64,000 bases of DNA from Thermosynechococcus sichuanensis E542 (GTDB lineage Bacteria; Cyanobacteriota; Cyanobacteriia; Thermosynechococcales; Thermosynechococcaceae), in assembly GCF_003555505.1 (NCBI RefSeq), contig NZ_CP032152.1, forward strand, positions 124,001 through 188,000, given 5' to 3'. Positions 1-8,726 of this stretch are shown here, in pieces. The notes beneath the pieces were generated by a model. It was not told where the DNA came from and made no database searches. It was given only the letters and a program-made list of their open reading frames with translations. Both the position numbers and the translations under genes were made by a program. Each line of letters starts with the position of its first letter. The first letter of the stretch is position 1.

Positions 1-2
1 GG

Positions 3-1724
3 GTTAGGGATCGAGCCGAGGCCTTAGCGTGGTTGCAGTACATTGAATCAGTTCCCAACGAGGTTGTGGCACCACTGCGTCAATGGCGACAGCGGATTCA
101 CCAGACCCTAGGGGAAGATATTGATCTCCTCATTGCCGATAGTCGCTACCGCTGGATTCAGCATCTGATGGCTGAGGTTCTGGAACAGGGCGATCGCCTG
201 ACCACCACCGTTTCGGATCGCATTGACCGCATTGTGCTCAATCGCTGGCTAGGGATTCCCATCTTCTTGACCGTCATGTACTTGGTGTTTCTGATCTCAA
301 TTAACGTAGGGGGTGCCTTTATTGACTTTTTTGATATTGGTGTGGGGACACTGGTCGTGGGCTGGCCAACGCAAGTACTAGAATCGCTCAATGCTCCCGG
401 ATGGCTGATTGGTCTATTGGCAGAGGGGGTAGGGGGCGGTATCCAAACAACGGCAACATTTATTCCTCAAATTGGTTTGCTCTTTATTTTTCTCACGCTG
501 CTTGAGGACTCCGGCTATCTTGCACGGGCAGCCTTTGTCATGGATCGACTTATGCGCTGGATGGGGTTACCGGGCAAATCCTTTGTGCCGATGATGGTTT
601 CCTTTGGCTGCAATATCCCTGGCATTATGGCCACCCGCACCCTCGAAAATCAGCGCGATCGCCTAATGACGATCCTGATGAATCCCTTTATGTCTTGCGG
701 TGCTCGCCTACCCGTCTATGCCCTGTTTGTGGCCGCTTTTTTTCCTCGCAATGGCCAAAATATCGTCTTTTTGCTCTACATGTTGGGAATTGCAGCAGCT
801 ATCTTTACTGGATTTTTAATGAAGCACACCCTTTTTCAGGGGGAGATTGCGCCTTTTGTCATGGAATTGCCCCCTTACCATTTGCCTACATCTAAGGGGC
901 TCCTCCTACGGGCTTGGGAGCGGCTGAAGACCTTTATTACTCGGGCAGGCAAGATGATTATTATCCTTGTGGTTATCCTTGGCCTGCTCAATTCCGTAGG
1001 CACCGATGGCAGCTTTGGCCAAAAGGATAGCACCCACTCAATTTTGAGCGCCTTTAGTCGCCAGATTACGCCAATTTTTTCACCCATGGGGATTCAGCCC
1101 AACAACTGGCCAGCAACCGTAGGACTCTTTACCGGAGTTTTTGCCAAGGAAGTAATGGTGGGAACCATGGATGCCCTCTATACCGAGTTAGCCCGCCAAG
1201 AGGCTCAAGGCGTTGAGACAGCAGATGAGCCAGAAGAACCTTTTTCGGTTTGGAGAGGCTTGAAGGAGGCAGTGCTGAGTATCCCCCAAAATCTCAGTGA
1301 GCTAGGACAGCGGGTGCTTGATCCTTTGGGGTTCGATGTCTTACAAGAAGCAGATAACCCGGAAGTAGCGGCTGAGGTGCAGGAAGTGCACTACACCACA
1401 TTTGGTCAAATGGCCAAGCGGTTCGGTACGCCCACGGCGGCGATCGCTTTCCTGTTATTTGTTTTGCTCTACTTCCCCTGCGTGTCCGCCACGGCTGCCG
1501 TCTATCGAGAAACCAATTTGGGCTGGACGGTCTTTGTTGCCGCTTGGACAACGGGCTTGGCCTACTGGGTGGCCACTGCCTACTACCAACTCATGACATT
1601 TGCAGCACATCCGATGTTCTCCCTGATGTGGTTATTGGCCTTAGGGGCAGTCATGGGGGTGGTCATTATCGCCTTGAAATATCGGGGCGATCGCCAGCGG
1701 CTCTCTTCTCCACGGAGGGCATGA
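3..1724 (+). CDS. feoB: Ferrous iron transport protein B, 5' truncated by window edge
   Basis: Inner-membrane Fe(II) transporter. The frame is open back to the first bases of the window, so the N-terminal G domain lies upstream; what remains is the end of the helical spacer domain and the membrane domain. Two Gate regions typical of FeoB are visible, each with its cysteine: one around SCGARLPVYALF near 700 bp and one around FPCVSATAAVYRE near 1480 bp. Many hydrophobic helices fill the rest. The stop overlaps the start of the next gene (ATGA), so translation is probably coupled to feoC. A TTG at 33 could be read as a start but is internal to the protein. Confidence 0.96.
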   Translation, partial: VRDRAEALAWLQYIESVPNEVVAPLRQWRQRIHQTLGEDIDLLIADSRYRWIQHLMAEVLEQGDRLTTTVSDRIDRIVLNRWLGIPIFLTVMYLVFLISINVGGAFIDFFDIGVGTLVVGWPTQVLESLNAPGWLIGLLAEGVGGGIQTTATFIPQIGLLFIFLTLLEDSGYLARAAFVMDRLMRWMGLPGKSFVPMMVSFGCNIPGIMATRTLENQRDRLMTILMNPFMSCGARLPVYALFVAAFFPRNGQNIVFLLYMLGIAAAIFTGFLMKHTLFQGEIAPFVMELPPYHLPTSKGLLLRAWERLKTFITRAGKMIIILVVILGLLNSVGTDGSFGQKDSTHSILSAFSRQITPIFSPMGIQPNNWPATVGLFTGVFAKEVMVGTMDALYTELARQEAQGVETADEPEEPFSVWRGLKEAVLSIPQNLSELGQRVLDPLGFDVLQEADNPEVAAEVQEVHYTTFGQMAKRFGTPTAAIAFLLFVLLYFPCVSATAAVYRETNLGWTVFVAAWTTGLAYWVATAYYQLMTFAAHPMFSLMWLLALGAVMGVVIIALKYRGDRQRLSSPRRA

Positions 1725-1975
1725 TTATGCTTTTGCAACTACAGGACTATATTCAAAAGCGCCAAGTGGTTTCCTTGGCAGAATTGGCAACCCATTTTCA
1801 CACATCGCCAGCGGTGATTGAACCGATTCTGCGCCAACTCATTCACAAAGGCCGCCTGCAAAAAGTCACCTCTAGCCACTGTGGCGGCTGTCATTCGTGT
1901 GGCTCCCACACTCTTGAACTCTACGAATGGAGGACAAATCATGCTATCCCAAGCAATGACCAATCGGCTCAATGA
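1721..1975 (+). CDS. feoC: FeoC-like small winged-helix regulator
   Basis: 84 residues. The N-terminal ~50 residues look like a compact winged helix (LQDYIQKRQVVSLAELA, then VIEPILRQLIHKGRLQKV), followed by Cys54, Cys57 and Cys60 in a CxxCxxC cluster. This matches FeoC, the small protein of Feo operons that can carry an Fe-S cluster and modulates FeoB or its transcription. Its start lies inside the feoB stop codon, which fits a shared transcript. Its 3' end overlaps the ferritin start by 35 bp. Whether it senses iron or oxygen here is inference. Confidence 0.85.
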   Translation: MIMLLQLQDYIQKRQVVSLAELATHFHTSPAVIEPILRQLIHKGRLQKVTSSHCGGCHSCGSHTLELYEWRTNHAIPSNDQSAQ

Positions 1976-2471
1976 ACAAATCAACCTTGAAATTTACTCG
2001 GCGCACCTCTATCTGCAAATGAGTTCTTGGTGTGCCCACAAAGCCCTCGAAGGCTGTGCGGCGTTCCTCAGTCAACATGCCGACGAAGAGATGAGCCACA
2101 TGCGACGCCTGTTGAATTACATGCATGAAACCGGTGCCTTGGCCATTCTAGGGGGTATGGAAGCCCCGCCGCATACCTTTCAGTCTCTAAAAGAAATGTT
2201 CAGCAAAGTCTATGAGCACGAACAGTTCGTGACCCGCAAAATTAACGAGCTAGTGCAATTAGCAGATACAGAACCTGACTATGCAACCCTGCAATTTTTG
2301 CAGTGGTACGTTGCCGAACAGCACCAAGAGGAGTTTTTGTTCAAGAGTATCCTCGACAAAATCGAACTGATTGGTACAGAGGGGCAGGGACTCTTCTTCA
2401 TTGACCAAGAAATTGGCAAGCTTGCCCAATCCAAATCAACCACCACAATGCAGCCAATCCCCCCCGCCTAG
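1941..2471 (+). CDS. ftnA: Non-haem ferritin (FtnA type)
   Basis: Iron storage ferritin of 176 residues, the usual length for bacterial FtnA. All ferroxidase-site residues are in place: Glu17, Glu50, His53, Glu94, Gln127 and Glu130 (LEIYS, DEEMSH, EHEQ, EQHQEE). The ATG at 1941 is preceded by an AGGA Shine-Dalgarno; a longer in-frame extension back to 1818 only covers feoC in another frame and is rejected. The gene begins inside feoC, so Fe(II) import and storage are probably co-transcribed. The residue order is that of ferritin, not bacterioferritin, and I see no haem-ligand Met. Confidence 0.94.
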   Translation: MLSQAMTNRLNEQINLEIYSAHLYLQMSSWCAHKALEGCAAFLSQHADEEMSHMRRLLNYMHETGALAILGGMEAPPHTFQSLKEMFSKVYEHEQFVTRKINELVQLADTEPDYATLQFLQWYVAEQHQEEFLFKSILDKIELIGTEGQGLFFIDQEIGKLAQSKSTTTMQPIPPA

Positions 2472-2546
2472 GGAGAACAGGTGCCGCTTGAGAAAGTGTC
2501 ATGTGTCGCTCTCCAGCTTCCCAGAAGCTCAGAGTATTGTTTAGTT

Positions 2547-2613
2547 AGTGAGGAGTGATTCGCAAACAAAAGTCCTGGGGTCGAAACACGGCAAGACTCC
2601 CGGGGCTTTTTAT
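2547..2613 (+). ncRNA. yfr2: Yfr2-family (Cyano-1-like) small RNA
   Basis: About 67 nt between ferritin and rsmD. A 5' hairpin pairs GTGAG (2548-2552) with TTCGC (2559-2563). An unpaired A-rich linker with CAAACA follows, then a GC-rich 3' hairpin ending in T-rich DNA. The sequence at 2548-2556, GTGAGGAGT, is the exact complement of the core of the conserved Yfr1 motif ACUCCUCAC. Yfr2 RNAs carry such an anti-Yfr1 element in their 5' region (family knowledge, recalled). TATTGT at 2535-2540 is correctly spaced to be the -10 box of a transcript starting near 2547. The exact ends are inferred. Confidence 0.62.
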
Positions 2614-2616
2614 TTT
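2571..2616 (+). terminator. Rho-independent terminator of the Yfr2-like RNA
   Basis: AGTCCTGGG (2571-2579) pairs with CCCGGGGCT (2599-2607) with two G-U pairs. The stem extends by GTC/GAC past a one-base bulge and is followed by TTTTTATTTT. It would end the small RNA and any read-through from the feo-ferritin transcript. Confidence 0.8.
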
Positions 2617-2642
2617 GGGCTAAAGCCGTTACCCTAAGAATT

Positions 2643-3191
2643 ATGCCTTTGCGAATTTCCGGCCAGCGATCGCTCAAAACTCTTCCCGGTCACAGTACTC
2701 GACCCACAAGCGCTAAAGTCCGCCAAGCGATTTTCAATATCTGGCAGGGTCGCCTACAAGGGTGTTGCTGGTTGGATTTGTGTGCTGGTACTGGTGCAAT
2801 GGGAGCCGAGGCTCTGCTGCGGGGTGCTCAGTGGGTAGTGGGAATTGAGCAGTCTCCCCAAGCGTGTCAAGTCATCCGTCAAAACTGGTCAGCCCTTGCT
2901 CAGCCCCATCAGCACACGCTGGTTTTGCGGGGGGATGTGCGCCAGAAATTGCCTCAAGTTCCTATTCCCCAGTTTGACTTTATTTACTTTGACCCCCCCT
3001 ACAATAGTGATTTATATCTACCCGTTCTCCAGTTGCTTTGGCAGCAAGAGTGTCTCAGCCCTGAGGGGGAAATTGCCGTTGAGTGTCGCACGAAACATCC
3101 CCCAGACTTAGAGGCGATTCTGGCCATCGGCTGGCAACAAGTGCGGCTTAAAACCTACGGCAGTACGATCGTTATTTTCCTCGGCCGTTAG
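2643..3191 (+). CDS. rsmD: 16S rRNA (guanine966-N2)-methyltransferase RsmD
   Basis: 182 residues, the family's usual size. Uses SAM to methylate G966 of 16S rRNA. Visible: the N-terminal RPTSAKVRQAIFNI block specific to RsmD, the SAM-binding DLCAGTGAMGAEALLRGA loop, and the catalytic DPPY motif typical of amino-N-methyltransferases. Free-standing after the small-RNA terminator. Confidence 0.95.
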   Translation: MPLRISGQRSLKTLPGHSTRPTSAKVRQAIFNIWQGRLQGCCWLDLCAGTGAMGAEALLRGAQWVVGIEQSPQACQVIRQNWSALAQPHQHTLVLRGDVRQKLPQVPIPQFDFIYFDPPYNSDLYLPVLQLLWQQECLSPEGEIAVECRTKHPPDLEAILAIGWQQVRLKTYGSTIVIFLGR

Positions 3192-3380
3192 CACCACAAG
3201 CTATTTTTGGCCTGCCCCATGAGCACCTAAGACGCTATTGCATCAGTTGCAGGAGATTGCGGATCGCGATAGAGTGGCGATGGAGTTCTAAAGGAAAAGA
3301 TTAAGACGGTTGGACGTGAGGGGAAATCCCCCCAGCCGCTTCTCTCCAAGGCTCCTACTGTTCGCTGATTCAATTGCGGT

Positions 3381-4343
3381 ATGCAAACTCGCCCTCTCGG
3401 TCGCACAGAGATCCAAATCACGCCGCTGATTCTTGGCACTTGGCAAGCAGGCAAACGCTGGTGGGTCGGTATTGAAGATGAGGAGTCCATTCGCACGATT
3501 CGTACCGCTGTCGAAGCAGGGATGACCACCATTGATACGGCGGAAGTCTATGGCGATGGTCACTCAGAACGGATTGTGGCCGCTGCTGTGGGAGATTTGC
3601 GCGATCGCTGTGTCTATGCAACGAAAGTCTTTGCCAATCACTTGCGCTACAAAGAGGTGATTGCCGCCTGTGAGCGATCGCTCCGCAACCTCAACACCGA
3701 CTACATTGATCTCTACCAAATTCACTGGCCAGCCGGTTCCTTTGGCTCAGAAATCGTGCCCATTGAGGAAACCATGCAGGCAATGGTGGAGTTGAAAGTC
3801 GCCGGCAAAATCCGTGCCATTGGTGTCTCCAACTTCTCCCGTGCCCAACTCGCTGAAGCAATGGAGTACGGGCGTATTGACAGTATCCAGCCTCCCTATT
3901 CCCTCTTTTGGCGCTGGGCAGAAACGGAATTAATTCCTTTTTGTATCGAGCATGAGATTACCGTTTTAGCCTATTCCTCCCTTGCCCAAGGGCTGCTTAC
4001 GGGTCGCTTTGGTCCTGGCCATCAGTTTGACCCTGAAGATAACCGCGCTAAAAACCAACTCTTTCAGGGGGAAACCTATGAACGCGCCCTTGAAGCCATT
4101 GAACTAATGAAGCCCATTGCGACAAGCTTGGGCACAACGGTAGGGAATTTAGCCTTGGCATGGCTACTCCATCAACCGCAAACCTGTGCTATTGTCGGTG
4201 CCCGCTATCCAGAGCAGGTGCTAGAAAATATCAAAGCGGCTGACCTCCACTTGGATGAGTCGATTTTGGCGATGCTGGATGAAATTAGCCAGCCGGTCAT
4301 CGCCACGCTTGATCCGGAGAATCCAGTAATGTGGAAGTGGTAG
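3381..4343 (+). CDS. Aldo/keto reductase family protein
   Basis: 320 residues. NADPH-dependent carbonyl reductase fold. The catalytic tetrad is intact: Asp52 and Tyr57 (IDTAEVYG), Lys82 (ATKVF) and His115 (QIHWP). The C-terminal half has the cofactor-binding GVSNFS and later IVGAR segments. The substrate cannot be told from sequence. The 190 bp in front of it hold only a small GGGGAAATCCCC hairpin and no recognisable gene. Confidence 0.93.
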   Translation: MQTRPLGRTEIQITPLILGTWQAGKRWWVGIEDEESIRTIRTAVEAGMTTIDTAEVYGDGHSERIVAAAVGDLRDRCVYATKVFANHLRYKEVIAACERSLRNLNTDYIDLYQIHWPAGSFGSEIVPIEETMQAMVELKVAGKIRAIGVSNFSRAQLAEAMEYGRIDSIQPPYSLFWRWAETELIPFCIEHEITVLAYSSLAQGLLTGRFGPGHQFDPEDNRAKNQLFQGETYERALEAIELMKPIATSLGTTVGNLALAWLLHQPQTCAIVGARYPEQVLENIKAADLHLDESILAMLDEISQPVIATLDPENPVMWKW

Positions 4344-4364
4344 TTCAGATTCACCAATGTCTTT

Positions 4365-4541
4365 ATGGAACTCCTTGGTTTTGGTGCAATTGTTCTCTAC
4401 TTTTTTATCGCCCTGCGCTTTTGGCAGGGGTTTCACCGCACCTACTACACCCGATCGCGCTTTGTCCTCAGCGTGCTGTGGCTACCGCTGCTCATGAATA
4501 AGTCCTATCGGGAAAACTTTCGCCGCGCACTACTCGGCTAG
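4365..4541 (+). CDS. Small conserved membrane-associated protein, 58 aa
   Basis: A short frame beginning MELLGFGAIVLYFFIAL (one hydrophobic N-terminal helix), followed by a basic aromatic segment (FHRTYYTRSRF), a second hydrophobic stretch (LWLPLLM) and a basic tail, ending LLG. It fills the gap between the reductase and cobK exactly: its TAG at 4539-4541 abuts the GTG of cobK. From memory, similar short proteins occur next to unrelated genes in other cyanobacteria. Function unknown. Confidence 0.65.
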   Translation: MELLGFGAIVLYFFIALRFWQGFHRTYYTRSRFVLSVLWLPLLMNKSYRENFRRALLG

Positions 4542-5333
4542 GTGAGGGGAGCGATTTGGCTAATTGGCGGCACCCATGAGAGTCGCTGGATTGCCGATTT
4601 AATCCTATGCCAAGGGTTTCCTTGCTGGGTGAGCGTAACCACACCAGCCGCCTCTGGCCTTTATGCAGCCCATCCCTTGCTCACGTGCCATGTTGAGCGC
4701 TTAACCCCTAACCGTGCCCGCGAGTTAATTCAGCAACACGCCATTCAAGCCATTGTGGATGCTTCCCATCCCTTTGCCGTTGACATTTCTGCCCTTGCTA
4801 TTGAGATCAGCCAAGAACTGGCTCTGCCTTACCTGCGCTTTGAACGCCGAGATTTGCCCCAAGCGACGGGTATCTATACAGATTTAACGACGCTGCTGCA
4901 AAGTAATCTCTTGGTAGGGGAGCGGGTGTTGTTGACTTTGGGGGTAAAACACCTAGCAGCCTTTGCCCCCCTCCAGCATCAAGCAACGCTTTTTGCCCGC
5001 ATTTTGCCTACGGTCACTGCCCTAGAAGCTGCCCTAGCGGCGGGGTTCGATCGCCAGCGGTTAATTGCCATTTTCCCACCGGTGTCCCAGGAGCTAGAGC
5101 GCGCCCTCTGGCAACAGTGGCAGATTACAACAGTGGTCACCAAGGCTTCGGGTACCGCGAGTGAGCAGATCAAGCAGACCCTTGCCCGTGAGCTGGGGGT
5201 GAAGCTAATTACACTGCGACGCCCCCCTATGGTTTATCCGCGCCAAACGAGCGATCGCGCTGGTATCGAGGCCTTTTTGCAGGAATTAGCCACCTCTAAA
5301 CAAAGCGATCGGTCACCGCCCCCAGACTACTAG
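4542..5333 (+). CDS. cobK: Precorrin-6A reductase (CobK/CbiJ family)
   Basis: 263 residues, normal length. NAD(P)H-dependent reduction of the precorrin-6A macrocycle in cobalamin synthesis. The N-terminus [13 protein letters not shown] is the family's nucleotide-binding start, and VDASHPFA and TKASGT are family blocks. It begins with GTG directly after the stop of the 58-residue protein, suggesting coupled translation. The 3' end overlaps ilvD on the other strand by 38 bp. It stands alone among non-cobalamin genes, as cob genes often do in cyanobacteria. Confidence 0.92.
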   Translation: MRGAIWLIGGTHESRWIADLILCQGFPCWVSVTTPAASGLYAAHPLLTCHVERLTPNRARELIQQHAIQAIVDASHPFAVDISALAIEISQELALPYLRFERRDLPQATGIYTDLTTLLQSNLLVGERVLLTLGVKHLAAFAPLQHQATLFARILPTVTALEAALAAGFDRQRLIAIFPPVSQELERALWQQWQITTVVTKASGTASEQIKQTLARELGVKLITLRRPPMVYPRQTSDRAGIEAFLQELATSKQSDRSPPPDY

Positions 5334-6978
5334 AAGACACCAGCTTGGCATATTTCGCCAACACCCCACGGGTGTAGCGAGGTGCTGGGGGTTGCCATTT
5401 AGCGCGACGCGCTGCCAGTTCTTCCTCACTGACATTCAGTTGCAACAGCCGCTGGTGAGCATCAATGGTGATTGAGTCTCCCTCCTCCACAAGGGCGATC
5501 GTCCCACCCACTGCTGCCTCCGGAGCAACGTGACCCACGACCATGCCATAGGTACCCCCCGAAAAGCGACCATCGGTAATGAGGCCAACGCTATCCCCTA
5601 AACCGGCACCAATAATGGCAGAAGTGGGAGCCAGCATTTCCCGCATCCCAGGACCACCAACAGGGCCTTCATAGCGAATGACAATGACATCGCCGGGATT
5701 GATCTTGCCGGCAAGAATGGCATCAAGACAGGCTTCCTCAGAGTCAAAGACGCGGGCAGGACCAGTGATCTGGGGATTTTTCACCCCGGAGATTTTTGCC
5801 ACTGCCCCTTCGGTGGCTAAATTGCCCTTGAGAATGGTTAGGTGACCAGTGGCATACAAGGGCTTGTCAAAGGGACGAATCACCTCTTGGTTCGGGTCGG
5901 GGGTATCAGGTACATCCCGCAGCCGCTCGGCAATGGTTTCCCCCGTAATCGTCAGGCAATCCCCGTGGAGCAGCCCGGCATTGAGGAGCATTTTCATCAC
6001 TTGGGGAATGCCACCGGCTCGGTGTAGATCCGCGGTGACGTATTTACCTGAGGGCTTGAGGTCACAGAGAACCGGCACCCGTTGGCGAATGGTTTCAAAG
6101 TCATCAATAGTGAGGGGAACCTCGGCACTGTGGGCGATCGCCAGAAAGTGCAGCACGGCATTTGTCGAGCCACCGATCGCCATAATCACACTGATGGCAT
6201 TTTCAATGGATTTGCGGGTGATAATATCGCGGGGGCGGATATTCTTGCGAATTGCTTCCACCAGCACCTTGCCCGCTAGCTCTGTGTTGTCGGCTTTTTC
6301 AGCATCCTCCGCCGTCATTGTTGAGGAGTACATCAGGCTCATGCCCATGGCTTCAAAGGCCGAGGACATTGTGTTGGCCGTGAACATCCCCCCACAGGAA
6401 CCGGCTCCCGGACAGGCATGGTGTTCAATGGCATGGAGCGTCGCCTCGTCCATTTTGCCGGCGCTAAACTGACCCACGGCTTCAAAGGCGCTGACAACCG
6501 TAAGGTCTTGCCCCTGCCAGTGACCGGGTTTAATCGTGCCCCCATAGACAAAAATGGCGGGAATGTTCATCCGTGCCATCGCAATCATTGCGCCGGGCAT
6601 GTTTTTGTCGCAGCCGCCGATCGCCAGCACCCCATCCATACTTTGGGCATTGCAGGCAGTCTCAATGGAGTCAGCAATGACATCCCGCGAGACGAGGGAG
6701 TATTTCATTCCCTCCGTGCCCATGGAAATGCCATCGCTCACCGTAATCGTGCCAAACAACTGCGGCATCCCCCCCGCTGCCCGAATACCTGCTTCGGCGC
6801 GACTGGCAAGGGCAGCAATCCCCATGTTGCAGGGGGTAATCGTACTGTAGGCACTGGCCACCCCCACAATCGGTTTATTAAAGTCCTCATCGCCAAAGCC
6901 CACAGCTCGCAGCATGGCTCGGTTGGGGGTGCGTTGAATGCCTTCGGTAATAATGCGACTGCGCCAGTTTTCTGCCAT
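5296..6978 (-). CDS. ilvD: Dihydroxy-acid dehydratase
   Basis: 560 residues. Third step of branched-chain amino acid synthesis: dehydrates 2,3-dihydroxy-isovalerate and its homologue to the 2-oxo acids. Fe-S ligand cysteines are visible in [15 protein letters not shown] and [15 protein letters not shown]. The C-terminal half contains [18 protein letters not shown]. Starts at the ATG at 6978. Convergent with cobK, overlapping by 38 bp. Confidence 0.97.
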   Translation of the reverse strand: MAENWRSRIITEGIQRTPNRAMLRAVGFGDEDFNKPIVGVASAYSTITPCNMGIAALASRAEAGIRAAGGMPQLFGTITVSDGISMGTEGMKYSLVSRDVIADSIETACNAQSMDGVLAIGGCDKNMPGAMIAMARMNIPAIFVYGGTIKPGHWQGQDLTVVSAFEAVGQFSAGKMDEATLHAIEHHACPGAGSCGGMFTANTMSSAFEAMGMSLMYSSTMTAEDAEKADNTELAGKVLVEAIRKNIRPRDIITRKSIENAISVIMAIGGSTNAVLHFLAIAHSAEVPLTIDDFETIRQRVPVLCDLKPSGKYVTADLHRAGGIPQVMKMLLNAGLLHGDCLTITGETIAERLRDVPDTPDPNQEVIRPFDKPLYATGHLTILKGNLATEGAVAKISGVKNPQITGPARVFDSEEACLDAILAGKINPGDVIVIRYEGPVGGPGMREMLAPTSAIIGAGLGDSVGLITDGRFSGGTYGMVVGHVAPEAAVGGTIALVEEGDSITIDAHQRLLQLNVSEEELAARRAKWQPPAPRYTRGVLAKYAKLVSSSSLGAVTDRFV

Positions 6979-7018
6979 AGTGTTCTCGCGATCGGCCTAA
7001 CGTCAATAAAGCATCCTT

Positions 7019-7996
7019 TTATTTTCCCTCACCCGTGGGCGATCGCTCCAGAGGCCAAGCAAAATAAAACCCTAAAGCAGCCAACAAGCCTAGACCAGAA
7101 AGATACTTGACACTGTTGGGAATCAGCGGATTGGGGGACCAAAAGCCCTCGATAACACCCGCAATCACCAGTAGGGGTACAATGCCAAACATCAGTTGCG
7201 CGGCCAGAGCACCGTTGCGTTTCAAAGCGCTAAAGCGGCGGTATCGCCCCGGCAAGAGAATCGCCTGCCCCAGTAATAGACCCGCCGCCCCCGCCAGAAA
7301 AATGGCAGGTAACTCCAAGGCACCATGGGGACTGACAAATGCCCAAAAGGGATACTCGAGGTTGTTTTGTGCCACAAGGGCGGCGATCGCCCCGATATGC
7401 AAACCATTGTTCCAAAGGATATAGAGGGTTCCTAGCCCCCCTAGGATGCCCCCCGCCAGCGTTGCAAAGGCGACACTCAGGTTATTGGTCATAATCGCAC
7501 TCGAGGCCAAGGGTTCGACACCCACGATGGATCCCATCCACAGCTTCCCCTCCTCTTCCACAAGGGACAGAATATCTGAGGGCACCACTAGCTCCAAAAA
7601 TTGGCGATCGCGCCACCCATACCACCAGGCGATCGCCGCCGCCACCAGAAACACCCCCAAAGCAAAGGCCGTATAGCCCCATGTTTGCTGGACAACCGCT
7701 GGGAAGCCCCGCTGCAAAAACCACCAAATCTTGCGCCAATCTTGGGAGCGCTGACCCTGATAGACTTGGCTGTAGCCCCGCAAGGTGAGACCCTGCAAAT
7801 AGTTGATGATGCTGCTGCCCAAGCGGCGCGTTTTTGCCCGTGCCAAATCCGCACTAACCAAGCGGTACAACTGACTGAGGCGGCAAATCTCCCTTGCTGA
7901 TAGGCTCTGAATGCCCTCGGTCTCAGCACGGTTGAGGAGTTGTTCTAGCTCTAGCCACTGCGGCTCTTGGCGGATCAGCCAGCGTTCAACATTCAC
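7019..7996 (-). CDS. SpoIIM-family (DUF95) integral membrane protein
   Basis: 325 residues. A soluble N-terminal ~100 residues is followed by several hydrophobic helices, with the family's NNLSVAFATLAGGILGGLGT block and SPHGALELPAIFLAG. Named after sporulation protein SpoIIM, but this family is widespread in non-sporulating bacteria, where its role is unclear. Its start overlaps the 3' end of the upstream 101-residue gene by 11 bp, so the two form an operon. Confidence 0.85.
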   Translation of the reverse strand: MNVERWLIRQEPQWLELEQLLNRAETEGIQSLSAREICRLSQLYRLVSADLARAKTRRLGSSIINYLQGLTLRGYSQVYQGQRSQDWRKIWWFLQRGFPAVVQQTWGYTAFALGVFLVAAAIAWWYGWRDRQFLELVVPSDILSLVEEEGKLWMGSIVGVEPLASSAIMTNNLSVAFATLAGGILGGLGTLYILWNNGLHIGAIAALVAQNNLEYPFWAFVSPHGALELPAIFLAGAAGLLLGQAILLPGRYRRFSALKRNGALAAQLMFGIVPLLVIAGVIEGFWSPNPLIPNSVKYLSGLGLLAALGFYFAWPLERSPTGEGK

Positions 7997-8291
7997 GACT
8001 ATCCGATTCCTCTTGAATTGCTCCCAAAAAGGACTCTAGGCGTTTGCGGGGAATGTAGGGCCAGCCGCCATTGGTTTCAATATCCCGCAGCAGTTTATAG
8101 AGTGCTTGGCGGTTGGTGGGCAAGGCTGCTTGAAACTGATTGTCACAAATTTCGCGATGCAATTGCTCCAAAAGCCGCAGCAATGCCAACAGGTCATGGA
8201 CATTTCCATTAGCTCGCTCAGCCGCCATACGGACACGTTCAGCAAGGGCGTTGAGGTCAGTTGTGGTCAAAGGAGAGGACGAGGAAATCAT
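7986..8291 (-). CDS. Conserved hypothetical protein, 101 aa
   Basis: Predicted all-helical soluble protein with leucine-rich segments (LLALLRLLEQLHREIC) and an acidic C-terminus. No domain recognised. It lies upstream of and overlaps the SpoIIM-family gene by 11 bp, so it is probably co-transcribed and coupled; a shared job is inference. The start ATG at 8291 faces the divergent secreted-protein gene across 87 bp. Confidence 0.7.
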   Translation of the reverse strand: MISSSSPLTTTDLNALAERVRMAAERANGNVHDLLALLRLLEQLHREICDNQFQAALPTNRQALYKLLRDIETNGGWPYIPRKRLESFLGAIQEESDSREC

Positions 8292-8378
8292 TTTTTCTAT
8301 AAAGCTTTTTGAACTGAGAATAACGATGTTTTAGCACAGTTGCTACGATCGTATTACCAAAGAAAGAGGTTTCTGACC

Positions 8379-8726
8379 ATGTTTCGGACACCTGTTGCCC
8401 TTCTAGGGGCAGCAACTTTGAGCCTAGGTCTGGCGATCGCTCCCCCGGTCTTGGCAGAAATGGAAGTGGAAGTGGCTCGCGACAGTAGAGGCCGTGTGTA
8501 CACCGTGGATATGGATTCCCGTCGCTTCTATAGGAACAGGAATGGCATTATCCAAGTGGATTTTAGCCTCTCGACCCTTGGCGATGACTACTGGCACAAG
8601 GCAACGGCCTCCTGTAATCCCTACGATGTCAAAAGTGACTATTACGGTTGGGATTGGACGGGTACCAAAAGCTATCCTCCCGGTACGATAGCGGGGGATA
8701 TTGCCCGTGCGGTCTGTCGTCGTTAA
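8379..8726 (+). CDS. Secreted hypothetical protein, 115 aa
   Basis: The ATG at 8379 follows a GAAAGAGG Shine-Dalgarno; the in-frame TTG at 8340 would only add a charged stretch before the signal peptide. Residues 1-26 are a Sec signal peptide ending PVLA. The mature part is ~89 residues with two cysteines (TASCNPYD and AVCRR), probably one disulfide, and aromatic repeats (DYYGWDW). It resembles small periplasmic cyanobacterial proteins of unknown function. Its 3' end overlaps mtnA by 4 bp. Confidence 0.72.
   Translation: MFRTPVALLGAATLSLGLAIAPPVLAEMEVEVARDSRGRVYTVDMDSRRFYRNRNGIIQVDFSLSTLGDDYWHKATASCNPYDVKSDYYGWDWTGTKSYPPGTIAGDIARAVCRR

Noticed and set aside
1818-1940. N-terminal extension of ferritin
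   Set aside because: Only covers the feoC frame; the ATG at 1941 has its own ribosome site and gives the standard ferritin length with Glu17 in register.
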